Positions 1-13,679 are shown, counted from the stretch's first letter. The stretch is DNA of 64,000 bases from Arctopsyche grandis (GCF_051622035.1 NC_135367.1:10080501-10144500), one strand, 5' to 3'. Made by a program: numbers and translations. Notes: generated from the sequence alone by a model not told the origin.

Positions 1-379
1 ATAACAGATAAAGTAAAAATATCAAATAAAATATAGCATAAGGAATGCCTTGCACCTACAGCCAGTTTCAATAAATAAATATGTAAGAAACAACTACAAA
101 TACAAAACATCCCTGTAAGGCCCAAATGGAAGAGAGTTAATCAAAATTTCACTCATAAATCACAATCAATCATGAAAACAATGATGAGCGCAGACTACCA
201 GATAAATGGGTTAGAGTAATTTCCGACAATTTACGCTCACTAAGGTGGAAAATATCACATTCAGTCTCGGCAGCAACGATTTCATTAAGAAGTCGAATAG
301 CTCTTGGAATAGGAGCCATTCGAAAAAGGACTGTGCGGGCAGGAGGTACAGCCAGCAAATGATGATGTCTACCACGCAC
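1..379 (-). mobile_element. LINE 3' fragment (Jockey/CR1-like)
   Basis: The minus strand encodes the reverse-transcriptase C-terminus (RGRHHHLLAVPPARTVLFRM, RAIRLLNEIV, stop at 170-172). The 3' UTR continues off the window edge. Confidence 0.75.
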
Positions 380-396
380 ATTATTATATATCTATG

Positions 397-600
397 GGTG
401 CAAACGATCGACAAGCGCCAGACAGACTGAACCACAGATTAACTGGATGGCTGCTTTAAACGCAATTCTCGACTTCACGAATGATAGATTGCACATCAGA
501 TTGAATGCACATTTCATATATGCTATTATTCTAGCACTTCAACCAGATTTTTTAAAAATGTCACTTGTACCAGTCTGGTTTTCAGCCCTTCAAATGTAGG
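397..600. mobile_element. copy of the 40.9-kb TIR MITE, one arm
   Basis: GGTGCAAACGATCG, GCGCCAGACAGACTGAACCA and AATTCTCGACTTCACGAATG match 41263-41127 in reverse. Sits at the broken end of the LINE fragment. Confidence 0.55.
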
Positions 601-603
601 TAT

Positions 604-1520
604 ATAATACAAAAAAAATAATATATCACAAAAAGTTAAAGCTCACATCAATCAATTACGAATGTAGCATTTCGTTGACGAATAATAAGCACTTTCCGAG
701 AACTTTACGGTCGCCCTACGTATTTACAGCCATATAAAGCCCACATTAGGGCGTCTATTCAAATAAAAATGTGTCAAATTTAAAAGTATCGTTTAACGTA
801 AACGTTTCGCTCTGTCGATTGAATGCAGAGTGAATACGCCAGGGGCAATTTTCCGCATCGAATTTACGCCCGCCTAAATAAAATCCTGTGAATGTTAATA
901 TTACAAAAAAACTGAAAGAGGTCCGGTGCTTTTTCCCCCTCGATTTTATCCCGTTCGATATCGATAGGGAGAGGAGGTGGTCGGGAAAAATTGGGAATTT
1001 CCACATTTGTCGTGCGATACTGAAAAATCGCGCGGACATCGAAATTTATAGCCGATGCTAATCGATTGGTGACCCGTGAAAATAATACGTACAACAATTT
1101 TCAACAGGATACAAATAAAGTATAAAAAAAAAACAGATAAGCGCGTTACATCGGAATCGTTTTAGACGTAAATCGTCGAAAATCGTCTTTTTTTTAACAT
1201 ACGAAATATGAGAAAATAATGCAAGTTTGTTGTTTTTAAACTATTATAATATTCTCTTCGTTGATCAAGTATATTTTATTATAAAATAATCCAGACTAAT
1301 GACCAAAAAGAGGCAGGCTTAATTGGCTTAGCTAACTTTTGAGATTATATTTCCAAAGTAAATTAATCATAAATAAATTTATTCCATTAATTTATCGTCA
1401 ATGAACACTAATAACCTTAAACTCTAATCGAGCTGAAAAATCTTAATTTTTTATTTTATGAAAAACATCTCATGTTGATTTCTTAGTCCTTTCACACAAA
1501 ATATAACTATTTTTTTTCAA
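604..1520. other. no gene seen; CpG-containing repeat-poor stretch at 660-1090
   Basis: 660-1090 is richer in CG dinucleotides than its surroundings and shows no repeat or credible ORF. Confidence 0.35.
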
Positions 1521-1529
1521 TTAAATTTT

Positions 1530-1875
1530 CAGTGTAAAATTCATCTTTTTGCAAATGATACTCTAATATATGTATATCATAGGCATAATGTTGATGTGAT
1601 GTATAATATATTAAATAAAGAATTGAAGAATTATGTAATTGATTGGTTGTGTGAAAATAAATTTAAGCTAAATGAGAATAAAACAAAAATTATGTGGTTG
1701 AATAGTAAAAATGTATTTTATGAAATTGGGATTGTTGATAGAAGTATTTAAATAGTTGATAATATATTTAAAATATTTGGGAATTCACACAGATTCGAGA
1801 CTGAATTTTAAGGTACATGTTGAATATTTAAGTAAAAAAATGGCTAGAAAAATTTGTGTTTTATCTATTACGATT
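1530..1875 (+). mobile_element. LINE reverse-transcriptase fragment, second family
   Basis: Translated pieces read CKIHLFANDTLIYVYHRH (the F/Y-A-D-D catalytic box, here FAND), NKELKNYVIDWLCENKFKLN, and after a stop and frame change YLGIHTDSRLNFKVHVEYLS with KKMARKICVL. Order and spacing fit the palm and thumb of a non-LTR reverse transcriptase. Decayed. Confidence 0.7.
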
Positions 1876-2029
1876 CTTTTTCACCATCGTACTGGCGGAT
1901 TTGATTTGAATATATGTGTATTGTTGACCAAACCGCGCAAAATGGCAAAGTTTCAAAACGATCAGAAGAATGTAGGTTATCAAATCCAAATGTTGTCAGA
2001 CAAACGATAGAAGACAAACATAGAAGATG

Positions 2030-2840
2030 CTCGTTAAAAATATATATATACCGAGTTAATTTAATTTTCAAAACGCTAATATATAAATAGGTAATATAAT
2101 AGAAGAGTCAGTCCCCCCCCCCCTTCCTCTCTCCTTAAAAATAAGTGTGGAGGATTCGCACCGAGGGGGTTACGATGTTTTTATCGCGTTAATTAGCGCC
2201 ATGATTAATGTCTCCTAAACCTTCGTTAGGCGCGAAAAGGGTTAAGAGCTAAAGAACATTAATTCTAATTTAGAAAATATATATTATCCAGGGCAGAAAA
2301 GAAAAAGCAGCCCCTGGTTGAAAATTCGTGACGTTTTCTTCTTCTAAATAACGCACATACAACCCCTCCCTCTACCCTACCCCCTTACAAACTATGTAAT
2401 TATACTAAATGCTAACTCTTGTTTATGACTATCAACCTCATTTATGGCCTTCATCGTGAAAATATCATGTAAGCGAACTCTCACATCGTAACAATACGTA
2501 TCTTACGGTATTACACTGTAATTATAGCATCAGTAGAGGGCCAATCAAAAAAATATTATTTCTAAGATTAAATAATATATACGGAGCGTCGGTAGATATG
2601 TTTAAAACATGTGACGGAACGTGGAACAGTATGGGGATTTCGAAAAAATAAATTTTAGTTTGCCAGGATGTATTATTAATTATTATTATGTAATCGATAT
2701 ATATAGCCACGGGGCGGCAGCTCGATTACTGTTTTAGTTCCGATTACTGTTTCAATTCCGGATCCTGGTTCCTGTTTCAGTTCCTGTGCAATTTCCGGTA
2801 CTTTTCTCGCACAACGAACAGCTCAAATATATGTATTATA
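2030..2840. other. no gene seen
   Basis: AT-rich, with a C run at 2113-2125 and no recognised element. Confidence 0.35.
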
Positions 2841-2844
2841 TAAT

Positions 2845-3240
2845 GTACTAGCTTTATTACCCGGCTTCGCTCGGTATTTGTAATATAAACCGCTTAAACT
2901 TGACTAATCTAATAGTAAACATTTTATTAAATTTATTTAAATAATTTTATTTTATATTAATTTATTTGAATACTCATTTGTTTTTTTATATTAAATTAAC
3001 TGTCACTAACAAACAAACATATATAGTAAGTCTCTTATAAAAAAATATATTTACATCCCCGGGGTCTGCGCCCCCTAGGGCTCCGCCCTCAGTGCCTACG
3101 CCCCCGGGAACTTCGAATCCTTTGAATCGGAAAAAAGTGAATTATTTGTTCGATGACGTCAGAACAATAGACTGTCGATTATCAATTAAATTGAAGAAAA
3201 ATACGTAGGTACATATATATATACGAACTAACTTTAATGT
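2845..3240. repeat. interspersed repeat, RTE-like or SINE tail
   Basis: Starts ACTAGCTTTATTACCCGGCT. A short CG-rich block (3058-3110) sits inside. The left 100 bp matches 63780-63895 inverted. Confidence 0.45.
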
Positions 3241-3283
3241 TTTATATGTAAGATGTTAAATAGTACATATGCATCCTTATATA

Positions 3284-4310
3284 TACCATTAGATCTGTCT
3301 TGTTGAAGCGTGTGGAATCTATGGTCGATTTGGGTATAGCTTTTGATCCTCAACTCACCTTTCACAACCATATCAAAACAATCGCTGACGTTTGCTTTCG
3401 TCGACTCAGATTTGTCTTGAGATATGAAAGGTTATTCTCCAACCCTTTGTCTTCTCGCTTGTTTTTCAACTCGCTTGTGAGAAAAGCAAGCTAGAGTATA
3501 ATGTGATTGTGTGGAATCCGCATGAAGCAAATTACTCTCTAATCATTGAGAAAGTGTTAAAAGCATTTCTTCGTTTCCTATTAAGGAAAGACTAGGGGTA
3601 TTGCCCATATCTCTACCCTACTCCGTTTCTTTCCCAACATGCTTGGGTATAATTCCCTTGAACTTCGGAGAAAATTCTCATTAATTCATTTCGTTCTCCA
3701 GCTTCTCATTAAGTCATGCCCGTCGTTGCTGGAACAGTTGGGACTTTATGTCCTTAAAAATTATGTTATCATCATTTGATGGCACCTCCTGTTCGCACAG
3801 TTGTTTATCGAATGGCTTCTACATATTCCAAGAGCGATCAGACTTCTCAATGAAATCGTTGCTGCTAAGCCTGAATGTGATATTATCCACCTCAGTGAGC
3901 ATAGGTTTTCGGAGATTGTTTTAACCTATGTACATATTTGTCTGGCAGTGTGCGCTCATCATTATTTTCATAATTGAATGTGATGTATGAGTGGAATTTT
4001 GATATTCTCTCTTCCATTTGGGCCTCGCAGGGATTTTTTGTATTTGCGGCTGGTTCTTATACATATATTGGTGCTGGCTATATGTGCAAGACATTCGCTA
4101 CTTTGTATTTTATTATTTGATAATTTTACTTTATCTGATATTATTATAATGCTTTTGTTTCTTATGATTATGTATAAATGTATTTTTTGTCTGTGTATAT
4201 ATGTATGTATATATTTTTATTTCTCTCGTCTCACTGAACTTTTTCGACCATTGTGGTGCATTAGGGAAACTGTAATGCCACAATCGTCCAAACTTAAACT
4301 TAAATAAATA
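3284..4310 (+). mobile_element. LINE 3' fragment, longest copy (Jockey/CR1-like)
   Basis: VESMVDLGIAFDPQLTFHNH and FRRLRFVLRYERLF (reverse-transcriptase C-terminal region), then in other frames RLEYNVIVWNPHEANYS and RAIRLLNEIVAAKPECDI, stop at 3971-3973, 3' UTR with hairpin (4248-4291) and (AAAT)n tail. Several frame changes; inactive. Confidence 0.82.
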
Positions 4311-4311
4311 A

Positions 4312-4387
<76 letters not shown>
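4311..4387. repeat. (TA)n microsatellite
   Basis: About 70 bp of TA dinucleotides directly after the LINE tail, probably grown from it. Confidence 0.9.
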
Positions 4388-4390
<3 letters not shown>

Positions 4391-4449
4391 GTTTCGTTTC
4401 CTTCTACATAAAAGAGAAAATCATCAAAATAATAGCACTCCTATTCTGT

Positions 4450-5440
4450 TAAATCTGTTTTAAATAAAAAGGGAATCGAAACCACTCCTCCGAACATCGA
4501 CAAGTAGAAACGTTTACGACGGAACTTTTTTTTGACGATCCTATATAATGTAATCTCGGCATGGTGTAGCACTTAATTAGCGCCCCTAGCTTTTCCCCTT
4601 TTCATTTTTATTTGCACACCCCGTACGACGACTCTAACTCAAATTTACGACCACTAATTTGACCGCCTTTATTTTCGCAAAGATCCTCCCAAGCTCGCTT
4701 GCGTCATTCAAATGACGCAATCGCCAAAGTTGTCCGCTTCTTGTGCTAAACTTTTTCGACACTCTTGTGCAGCAACCCCCCCAGATCCACCCCATCGAAA
4801 ACGAGAGAGGGCCTGGAGTGTTATAAGGTGTCTCGACGATAACGAGAAATTAGAGAGCCGAGAAGAGTGGCCCCATAATGGCGAAACTTGCGTATGTCTC
4901 TCTTTCGCTCCGGCAACTCGGAACACGTCTGCAAGCTCCAGCCACCCGAGATAAGACGACACCCCACTCTCGAGAAATCTCGAAAAGCACGTATAATACA
5001 TCGAGAATCGTTGGCAGAGTTGAGCTAAGTAAAGGTGACGTCTTTCCGAGTGCGAAATCGGTTTGAGTTATTGAAGGGGATGAATCAATTCTGTTCCTGT
5101 CCAAATTGCACGTAATGCAGTCGGAACATTGCGATTGGTTCCGATGCAATAATTCGATGCACTTCAGTTGAATTTCATATCCCATTAGACATAGTGTGAA
5201 CCCATTATATATTATTATTAACTGAATATCCCAAAGTGCATGACCTTCTGAAAGATGAAAAACAATGTACAAATTGTAACTTTTTTCAAGTTACAGTATA
5301 ATGACAAATTTGGAAGTTTAAAATTAAAAACTGTACTTTTAAACAGTTGAAAAATAAATAAACATCCATTTTTATAAAGCCTAAGTATATATACATATTT
5401 CAATTTATATTATCCAATACTTTGGAAGTCACATAAGTAC
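4450..5440. other. repeat-poor stretch, no credible gene
   Basis: 4450-5100 is comparatively GC- and CpG-rich. Both strands have ORFs up to 140 aa, but they overlap, lack recognisable domains and look like chance. Confidence 0.4.
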
Positions 5441-5447
5441 TTACCGG

Positions 5448-5625
5448 TCAGAATGTTAAATTGTTGTACCCTGCTCGCGCAAATTAAGTGAGTATATACC
5501 GTTTGCCATGCACTCTTTTTTTTTTTGATCTTTCGACTTAAGATCTTTCGATTTTCGATCTTTGCCTTCCGATATTTGTGTTTTCTGTAATTTAACATTC
5601 TGGCTCGTCACGTAGACCCCTACTT
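5448..5625 (-). repeat. repeat shared with 12060-12185
   Basis: The minus strand reads GGGTCTACGTGACGAG, CAGAATGTTAAATTACAGAA, then GATCGAAAATCGAAAGAT, as at 12060. CAGAATGTTAAATT also occurs inverted at its other end. Confidence 0.6.
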
Positions 5626-5639
5626 ACATATGTAAAACC

Positions 5640-6190
5640 CAGTGTTATTAAGCCAATGATTTGATTAAATTGAGTTATTATTAAAGTTTTTTTCTTATTT
5701 TCAGATTATAGGTATATCAGAAGTTACTGGTAACTTCTCAAAATAAATATACAAATATTATAATGAAATTTCGTAAAAAATAAAAAATTCAATAATAGAA
5801 AAAAGTCAAAACACATTTCAATTGACATACAATCATAAAGTATTATCATTTTATATTTTTTCAAATAAATTGGGTCTTATTCACAATGATATATTTATTA
5901 CTAAGTACTCTTTTTGCATAAAATTCAAAATTCAAAATAATATTGTAATTAGCAAAGATACGATTATCAAACAAGTGGTAAAAGTAACTAGAATAGGTAT
6001 CAAGTTATCGAATTGAAACTTTTTCACTAAGTGGTTTTAATTATCTGAAGAAAGTTTTTGGTATTTGGTGACTTATAAAATATTATGAGGATCATTAATG
6101 AAACTTTAAATAGTAATAAAATAAATAGTGAATTATTCTCCATATTCCATTTAATATAAACATTTAAAGATAAGTCAAATTTTATAGACA
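5640..6190. other. AT-rich, no gene seen
   Basis: No recognised feature. Confidence 0.35.
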
Positions 6191-6200
6191 GCTAGATAAT

Positions 6201-6467
6201 CAGGGCTGTAGAGTTGGAGTCAGAGTATATAATTTTATTGGAGGAAATCGACTTTTATTTATACCTATTTAATTATCAATAATTCAATAAATTGGGATAC
6301 ATGTCAATTTTAATTGATTTGTTTTTTTAATTCCTTTCGTTTTTTATATTTTGAAAATCACTATTATCATTATTACTTATTATTTTATACGTTGGGAACA
6401 AATTTCCATCTTATTAAAATCGTTGAAGTTGAAGTCGGAGTCGTTGAATTTTGATCCGACAGCCCTG
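6201..6467. mobile_element. 267-bp hAT-type MITE
   Basis: Ends CAGGGCTGTAGAGTTGGAGT and ...GATCCGACAGCCCTG, typical hAT ends. Flanks TAGATAAT and TATCTAAT agree at six of eight bases. Old copy. Confidence 0.65.
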
Positions 6468-6479
6468 TATCTAATGATG

Positions 6480-8300
6480 CCAAAATGACACTCTTTTTTT
6501 TCTTTTATTTGTTTGATCGATGTACTCGCCGTTTCTATAAATTATTATTTTTACTCAAGATGATAATGACTAAATTGATCTATATGTCACAAAATGAAAA
6601 AGACTGTTTTTTTTTCATAGTAAACAGCTTTAGGAAAGAATATACTCTGACCAAGGCATCAAAACCTAGAAAGAACTGAAAGAAACGGGTGAGCCTATTC
6701 TATGAAAAGCTAAGATTCAATAACAAGTTCTTGGAACAACCGAAAATAGATTATCTCAAGGCCCCTTACCAAGGCTTGAAGAAGGGGAAGAAAATATGAA
6801 AAAGTGGAAAAATCATTATTATTATGATCGTTTTTGGTTTAAAGATTTAATCCGAACAGAACAAGGTCCAAAGATCTTAGACAATAAGGTTTCCTACCTT
6901 GAAAGAAAAATAGGCATTCAAAGAAGAATAGAACAAATATTAATTTTATATATTTATATAGTTTTAAAACAAAAAAAAATGAGTTTAAGCAAATTTAAAA
7001 TCAATTATTTAATACATCTCACGACAATTGAAGAGTGATATAGACTAATTGATTCAATTGTACCCAAATTAGTCTAATGGTTTGGAACTGTACAGCAGAA
7101 TAAACAGGTAAACGAAATAATAAATTACACCATACAATTAAGCATTAATTACAAAAACGTCAAATCGAATATCTCGCATAACTAATAATGCTTAAAACGA
7201 GATAAGGGGAAAGTCACAGGGCAAGTTTCGAGCCTTATTAAACTCACTACTTGCAAATACATAGACATAGGTAGAACGCAAACCCTCATGATAAAAGCAA
7301 AACCTCGAGAGTTCTCGGAGGCATTTTCAACTGAAATTTCCCACAATCCAATACGCCCACATACGGGCTCATGTCAAATTAACAACCCTCACTCCACTTT
7401 TGAAACGACGAAAAAACAACCACACCACATTATTATATCCCCTTACGCAATATACATGCATACAATATACTGTTCATTTTAATTTCTACTCCTCTCCCCG
7501 GTATGAAATTGTCGTCGATTCCTTTTTTTACGCTAAAAATAAAAGGAAAGATTCGAGTTTTCCTCGCCTAAGTCTCGTACCTGTACACGGGCGGGTGAGC
7601 TTAATGGAAAAATCGATTACAAGATTCCGAACGAGATTATCGCAGAATTTAATAACGCTTGAATGAAAATGCCTCCGACTTAATATGCATACTTTTAAAA
7701 GTCTGAACCTTATACGTATAATATATATATTAAATTAATATTTTCTGCCCTCCGCCAAATAGTATACCTTCTACTCTATATGTCCAGAATCTCGGAAAAT
7801 AAGCGTAAACCTATTACAGACCACCAGTATTTTTAAATAGTGTTAAACGTAAAACATTATATTCAATGTTTTGCGAGATACATATGTATATCTCTAAATG
7901 AAGAAAAGTGGACTTTTTCCGCTTTTAAATATAACGGCGCAATTATTTGTGAACTTAATAAGATTATGATAAAACTAGTGTTGTACCCAAAGACATGTTA
8001 TTAAATAAAAATAATATAAAAGAAATGTGTCGTCGGTAATGTGACCTTTTAAATATATTTAATTTAAAATTTATATTTAATTGTTTAATATGAAAAAAAA
8101 ATAGTAAAAACCATCTACCTACCTACATATGTACATATAAACAATATATGTAAAACACCAATAGATAAATTAAATAAATTTTCAATAGATGGCGCTAAAT
8201 CCTCAGGAACTTATTTTCCTAGAGGAAACATTGGTATCAAACAGTATATATAGGCGTTTTTTTTATCTCTTATTATATTCGTACGAGTTTTTGGCAGTGG
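6480..8300. other. no gene seen
   Basis: Mostly AT-rich. 7180-7680 is repeat-poor with more CpG. ORFs here are short and without domains. Confidence 0.35.
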
Positions 8301-8309
8301 TTTTCCATG

Positions 8310-8420
8310 TGTCGAATCGAAACTACTATTATAGTATGGCGAGCGTTATCTCACACAGACAGACATACCCACACACACACACAGACGGTATAGCGATATT
8401 ATGTATAATATATGATATGA
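8310..8420. repeat. repeat shared with 43788-43880
   Basis: ACTATTATAGTATGGCGAGC followed by a CA/GACA run. Confidence 0.45.
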
Positions 8421-9790
8421 TAATAATATAAATAAAATAAAAATATTGATTGGTATGTTGACTGAATCGGTATCATCATAATCAACTTTTTAATAGTACA
8501 AACAACCCCTGGATAAGTAATAAACAGCTCAGATTTGGCAGATGATTCTCACAAATTTAAATATTCTGAAAAATAAAGTTTTGTACTTTTTTCAATTAGT
8601 ATAGAATGTAACTGAAAATAAGCCTTATCTGATTATTTTTGGTCGTTGAAAACTTAGCATAATTGCTAAACTGGGAGAGCTTTCAGTCCCCGCCATCACA
8701 ACGCAAGATCCTTTTATGGGATTAAACATGGGTGCGACATAAACAATTATTCGGCGAAACTGAAATCTTCACTTAGCGTTCGCATTTCAACAGCCTGTTG
8801 TTGCGAAGATCTCGTGCGAACGAAAAACAATTTACATTGCAAATGACGCGAATGTTACGCGTCACGTTGGCACGCGTCGCGCGCTTTTCCCTAGATTTTC
8901 CGAGCTTTTCCACGATTTTCGCATCCGTGAACGCGACAAGTGGCGAGCCTGAGACACACACTCGACTCCGATGAGCGTATTTTGAATAGCCTACCCACAA
9001 AATTTATATATCTAAACTGTCACCCTTTTAAACTTACCTGCAAAACAATTCAATATGTCATATAATGATTTTGTATTAATAATATGAATATCATTTCACA
9101 CATGTGTACATACTTAGGCTTATATTATACTAGTCAAGCCGATATACCATGAGACTTATAAGAACTAGGCGTGCTTTCGCATTCGTGCAATGTGTTGTAA
9201 CATTGTAATCAAAAAATGAAAGTCAAATTGTACTGACAACTATACGCATGCACAATGTTATATTTCTTGACCAAAATGCAATGCAAAACTGAAATGAAAT
9301 GTAATTGGCCACTGCGGGTCTAGTGGGGGGTGAATGCTATAGCATGTACATTTTAAGTCTCATACTCAGTGGTGTAGTGCTAAATAAAAAAGAACCAAAG
9401 CGGTGTTTAATTTTTATGACCCCCCCCCCTCTTTTTTCATCACTTAAAAAAATTATGTCCTAAGAGTTCAAATATTTATAAAAAAAATCAAATGCTTATT
9501 ATTCATGTTGAAATTATAATGTTTTTTTTTATATTTTCTGAAAACTTCATAATAATAAGTAACATAATAACTAAAAGAAAACAAAAATACAGAAAAGATA
9601 TTGGAAAAGAAAAATTACAAAAATCTTCAAGTTTAAGAAAGACTTCTAGCTTGTTTTTAAAATTATTATAGTTTTCAAAATTTACTGCATTGATAGGAAG
9701 ACTATTTCAAATTTTAACCACTCTGTATAAAAAGAAGGAATCTCTGATCAATTTTTTCCATTTTTCTTTTTGGAGTCTGAGAGTGTGACC
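8421..9790. other. no gene seen; CpG-containing stretch at 8650-9000
   Basis: Includes a possible hAT end CAGTGGTGTAGTGC at 9367 without a partner, and a C run at 9420. Confidence 0.35.
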
Positions 9791-9795
9791 TCTAA

Positions 9796-10168
9796 TGGTC
9801 CGTACGCACCAAACCAACGACGATTTTGGGCCAACTTTTAAAACCAGTAGCGTACAAAATATCGAAATAAAAATTAAATTAAAAAATTGAAATTAAATAT
9901 CAAAATTAAGCTAAAGAGCGAGATTGAGCTAAAATTAGATCATCGTTGATGTTTTGAATTACAACAATGTTTTGAATTACGACGATACGCATTACAACCA
10001 GAGAAATATTATAATTTAATTTTAATATAATAATAATATTTTTAATTTTGATATTTAATTTCAATTTTTAAATTTAATTTTTATTTCGATATTTTGTACG
10101 CTACTGGTTTTATCCTGCTGGTTAAAACGTTGGACCAAAATCGTCGTTGGTTTGGTCCGTACGCAGCA
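9796..10168. mobile_element. 373-bp Harbinger-type MITE with about 110-bp inverted arms
   Basis: Arms carry CGTACG then ACCAAACCAACGACGATTTT, then TACAAAATATCGAAATAAAA, inverted at the right end. TAA flanks both sides (9793-9795, 10169-10171). AT-rich centre. Confidence 0.78.
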
Positions 10169-10171
10169 TAA

Positions 10172-11700
10172 GATGAGTGTTTTCATTGAACGTAATGAGT
10201 TTGGATATAAGAAAATTATGATGATTATTTATTATTTTAAAGACTTCAATTAAGTCGCCTCTTATTCTTCTCGTCTCAAGTGTTATTAATTTTAGTCAAA
10301 ATATTTTTTTTAATTTTACTTATAAAACAATTTTCATATCAATCATAGTGCCAGGACGGCGACCTGGCCCGACTACACAACTGCACATACTAAATACATA
10401 TATCGGTTCGATTATAGCGGTGCTTCACTCGGCAAATGGATTTTCATTGATAAAATTTGTTTCTAGTAATTAAAAACATAAATAGCTCATCTTTACACTA
10501 ACTTGCATACCTCTTAAATCTATGTAAATGACAGTTGGCGTCTCAAATATATATGGCAATCTTCCGAACGTAGTGTCTTCGTAAATCTCGTATTTTTGTG
10601 TCTTCTGATTCGGACGCAGCTTTGTAGTAGCCAAAAATCCATGAAAAACATTAGTATCAACATTATAAAACAAATATGAAATGTTTAAAACCATTACCAT
10701 ACCACCAGTACGACAAAACGAAACGATTTTGGCTTTTTTTCAAAGACCAATCGCAAAACGGATTAAAAACAGTTGGCGGCTCTCGCTCTCGAGTATTATC
10801 ATACACCCTCAAGTATACCGGGTGAACTTGGATATTCCACGGCGAATTTATGACGATGGGAATGGGGGGGGTGGTGTCTCTCGGCTATGGGGTTTGAAGA
10901 TGGCGTCGTCTTATTGTGAAGTCGAGGGGTTTTAATCCCCCGCGCAAATAAATATTGTGGCGCCGATCGGCAATCCATGAATATAATTCGTGAAATATGC
11001 ATTTTACGGTATAATACCGCGAATGTTTATTTCTTTTATTGCGTAATCTCGACTCCGAGATGCACTCGAAAATATTGCAGCGGAATATTTATTAACGTAC
11101 GATATTAACGGGCTTTATTTATGCAGTTTTTGTAAGTCTCGACGGGACCGGATTTCGAGTTTCGTCGAACTTTTTCAGTATTAAAATTTTTATACGATCG
11201 CACTGAATCAATTATGTCGTTGCGTGAATCGGAAATGAGCACTGAATTTATTATACACCCATCCCTCGACGCGTTTTTCTTTTTCTACAAGCTGAAATTG
11301 AACAATTGAGTCAAACTCCGGAGTCATTGGACGGAAGCAGTGACCAGATTATTTGCATTTATCCGAAAGAATACTAAATATGACGGATAATTGACCATGC
11401 AAGCCAAATTTAGAAATCTATTTAAAGGGCATATGCTATAATTTTTGGTTTAAATTTTTATAATAAACGAATTATCTTTAAAATATCTCACAATTTGTGA
11501 GAAATATTGCGGGTGTGTCTGGATTTCCATTATATTGCGAAATTAATTTAAATAATATTGGTAGGAATATTTCCCCTACTGGGTACTTTATACTGGATCA
11601 GGCATTTTGAACTTTGATTATTTGCAAAGGTTAGAATGAATTCAATATTTAGTCAGTTTCTTTGCAATGAGAACATTTACCTTTCGGTTGTTTATGTTTT
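10172..11700. other. no gene seen; repeat-poor CpG stretch at 10690-11350
   Basis: No recognised element or domain-bearing ORF. Confidence 0.35.
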
Positions 11701-11760
11701 TATAGTGTATGTATGCCGTGGCGTCACTAGGGGTGGTTTCACCTAAAATATATTTATTAA

Positions 11761-12060
11761 TTACTAGCTGAACGCGGCATGCGTTGCAATGTCACAATAA
11801 CGCGTACAATGCCTGTTCCCGTTCCCGAGCATTCGAGTGCAAGGTAGGCGCGGCACGATTATTGTCACACTCGCGGTGTGATATTGAAGGCGAGAGGATA
11901 GCTTTACTTTCGCGTCAGTAAAATCGTAATTACGAATATAATTATTAAGAGGTTTTTTCCCGTTTTTTATTCACAGTAATCTTCCCGGACATGCATACAA
12001 CAAATCCTGAAAGTTCTATCGTAATCGGTTCAGTGGTTGAGGAGCCTATATGAGACACAC
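11761..12060 (+). repeat. RTE-like retroposon tail
   Basis: CTAGCTGAACGCGGCATGCG ... CTTCCCGGACATGCATACAA ... AATCGGTTCAGTGGTTGAGG. This text recurs at 31124-31435 and is typical of widespread arthropod non-LTR 3' tails. Confidence 0.55.
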
Positions 12061-12185
12061 GGGTCTACGTGACGAGACAGAATGTTAAATTACAGAAAAC
12101 ACAAATATCGGAAGGCAAAGATCGAAAATCGAAAGATCTAAAGTCGAAAGATCAAAAAAAAAATGGTGCATGATAAACGGTACAC
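12060..12185 (+). repeat. repeat shared with 5448-5625
   Basis: See the inverted partner; here it follows the RTE-like tail directly. Confidence 0.55.
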
Positions 12186-12364
12186 ACAGGAGACACACAG
12201 ACTGACAGACATTCAATTACGAAAGAGAAGCGCCAAAAGATAAGTTCACACGTTGTTTCTGGATTGCGTCTCCGTCTAACTGAATCAGTTACCCTTCTTT
12301 CCTTTAGGCACATACATACATACACTGATTTCTCAGGAATTCAAATAAATCCAATTATGGCTCA

Positions 12365-12365
12365 C

Positions 12366-12433
<68 letters not shown>
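12365..12433. repeat. (TA)n microsatellite
   Basis: About 68 bp; it produces the spurious Tyr-Ile ORF at 12264-12464. Confidence 0.9.
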
Positions 12434-12438
<5 letters not shown>

Positions 12439-12779
12439 CCTACACTAGACGGATTTCACGGTAGCTGTATAAATACAGAAGACTATATATATACAGAAAT
12501 TGCACTGAGACGTGTAGCCGCTCGAGGGCCGTCATACCACGAACTTTTGAGTTGGCGTTTTTTTCAATTTGAACAATTTGGTGTCACCCCAAAAATGGTG
12601 TCTTTTTATCATTTATTCTTAGTTATCATACCCCGGTTGCATTACAGAGTGATCCAATGCACCATTGTGGCCAAACATATTAGTTACATTTATTTATTTA
12701 TTTTACAGGTATGCACCCATATATTTTTACATTTAACACTTGTAAATATTATGCAATACAAACACAAATAGTAACAAAC

Positions 12780-12910
12780 TTCAACAGAGTGGTCATCTAT
12801 GGTCAATATTGCAGAACTTTATATAAATCGAGTGCATGTGCATGCACGTATGAACATTTTCAGAAACGTCACATTATGACTCGATGATATGACGCAAGCA
12901 ATATTGCATT
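12780..12910. repeat. repeat, inverted partner at 14340-14430
   Basis: CATTATGACTCGATGATATG then ACGCAAGCAATATTGC matches 14422-14360 inverted. Confidence 0.45.
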
Positions 12911-13670
12911 GTATCTACTCCCTCTGTAATGTATGTATATGTAAGCCGATTTTGTCTTGCACTCGGTATAAACGTGCGCTACTGTATATGGTATGAATCG
13001 AAGTGATCTTTTCCGTGCCCTGCTGTGCCGGTCTGTTTACATATAGTATTGGATAGTATGAATAGACCTTTATACGTATAATGAAAAATTCAAAAATAGG
13101 ATTAATCTTTTTCGTACGTACTCAAATTATAATAGAATGGTATTTTAGTATATGCAAGTCGTCTTTCATTTTTTAAATAATAAAAAGGGTCTCCAAGTGT
13201 ACTGAATGGACCAAATTAATATAAATATAAAAAATGCAAAGGGCACTTGTCCCTCAGCGACGAATAAATGAAATTCCTGAGGGAGTCTGCCGCACAACGG
13301 ATAAGAAGATAATCTTTTTACGGGGATTAAAAAATGAAGGGTGGGTTAGAGAGAAGTCGCAGAATGGTAAGGGGGCGGGGGGGTCTGTGGAAAAAAATCA
13401 AAATGGAAAAGGCCAAGTGTTTTTCCAACGACTGCGGCGGACCGACGCAATCTGAGCTTATTTTCTTTTGCTACGAAGAAGTTATTTGCATTCGAGTTAA
13501 TTCCAGTGACGACGACGAGACCGAAATGAATATTTTATCGAAAAGGTGGGCCAACCGGTACTTGGCCAGAACAATGGTGGTAGTTGCGAAAAAATCGTAT
13601 AAATTATCCGCGGATTTAAATTAATCGAATTTCCGGATCTCCGTGTAGAAAAATATACATAAATATGTAC
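12911..13670. other. no gene seen
   Basis: 13230-13630 has overlapping ORFs in two frames without domains. Confidence 0.35.
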
Positions 13671-13679
13671 TTATTAAGG

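Noticed and set aside
4708-5272. ORFs of 97-140 aa on the minus strand
   Set aside because: Overlapping frames on both strands, no domain, no repeat or splice support.
12264-12464. ORF with a Tyr-Ile repeat
   Set aside because: It is the translation of a (TA)n microsatellite.
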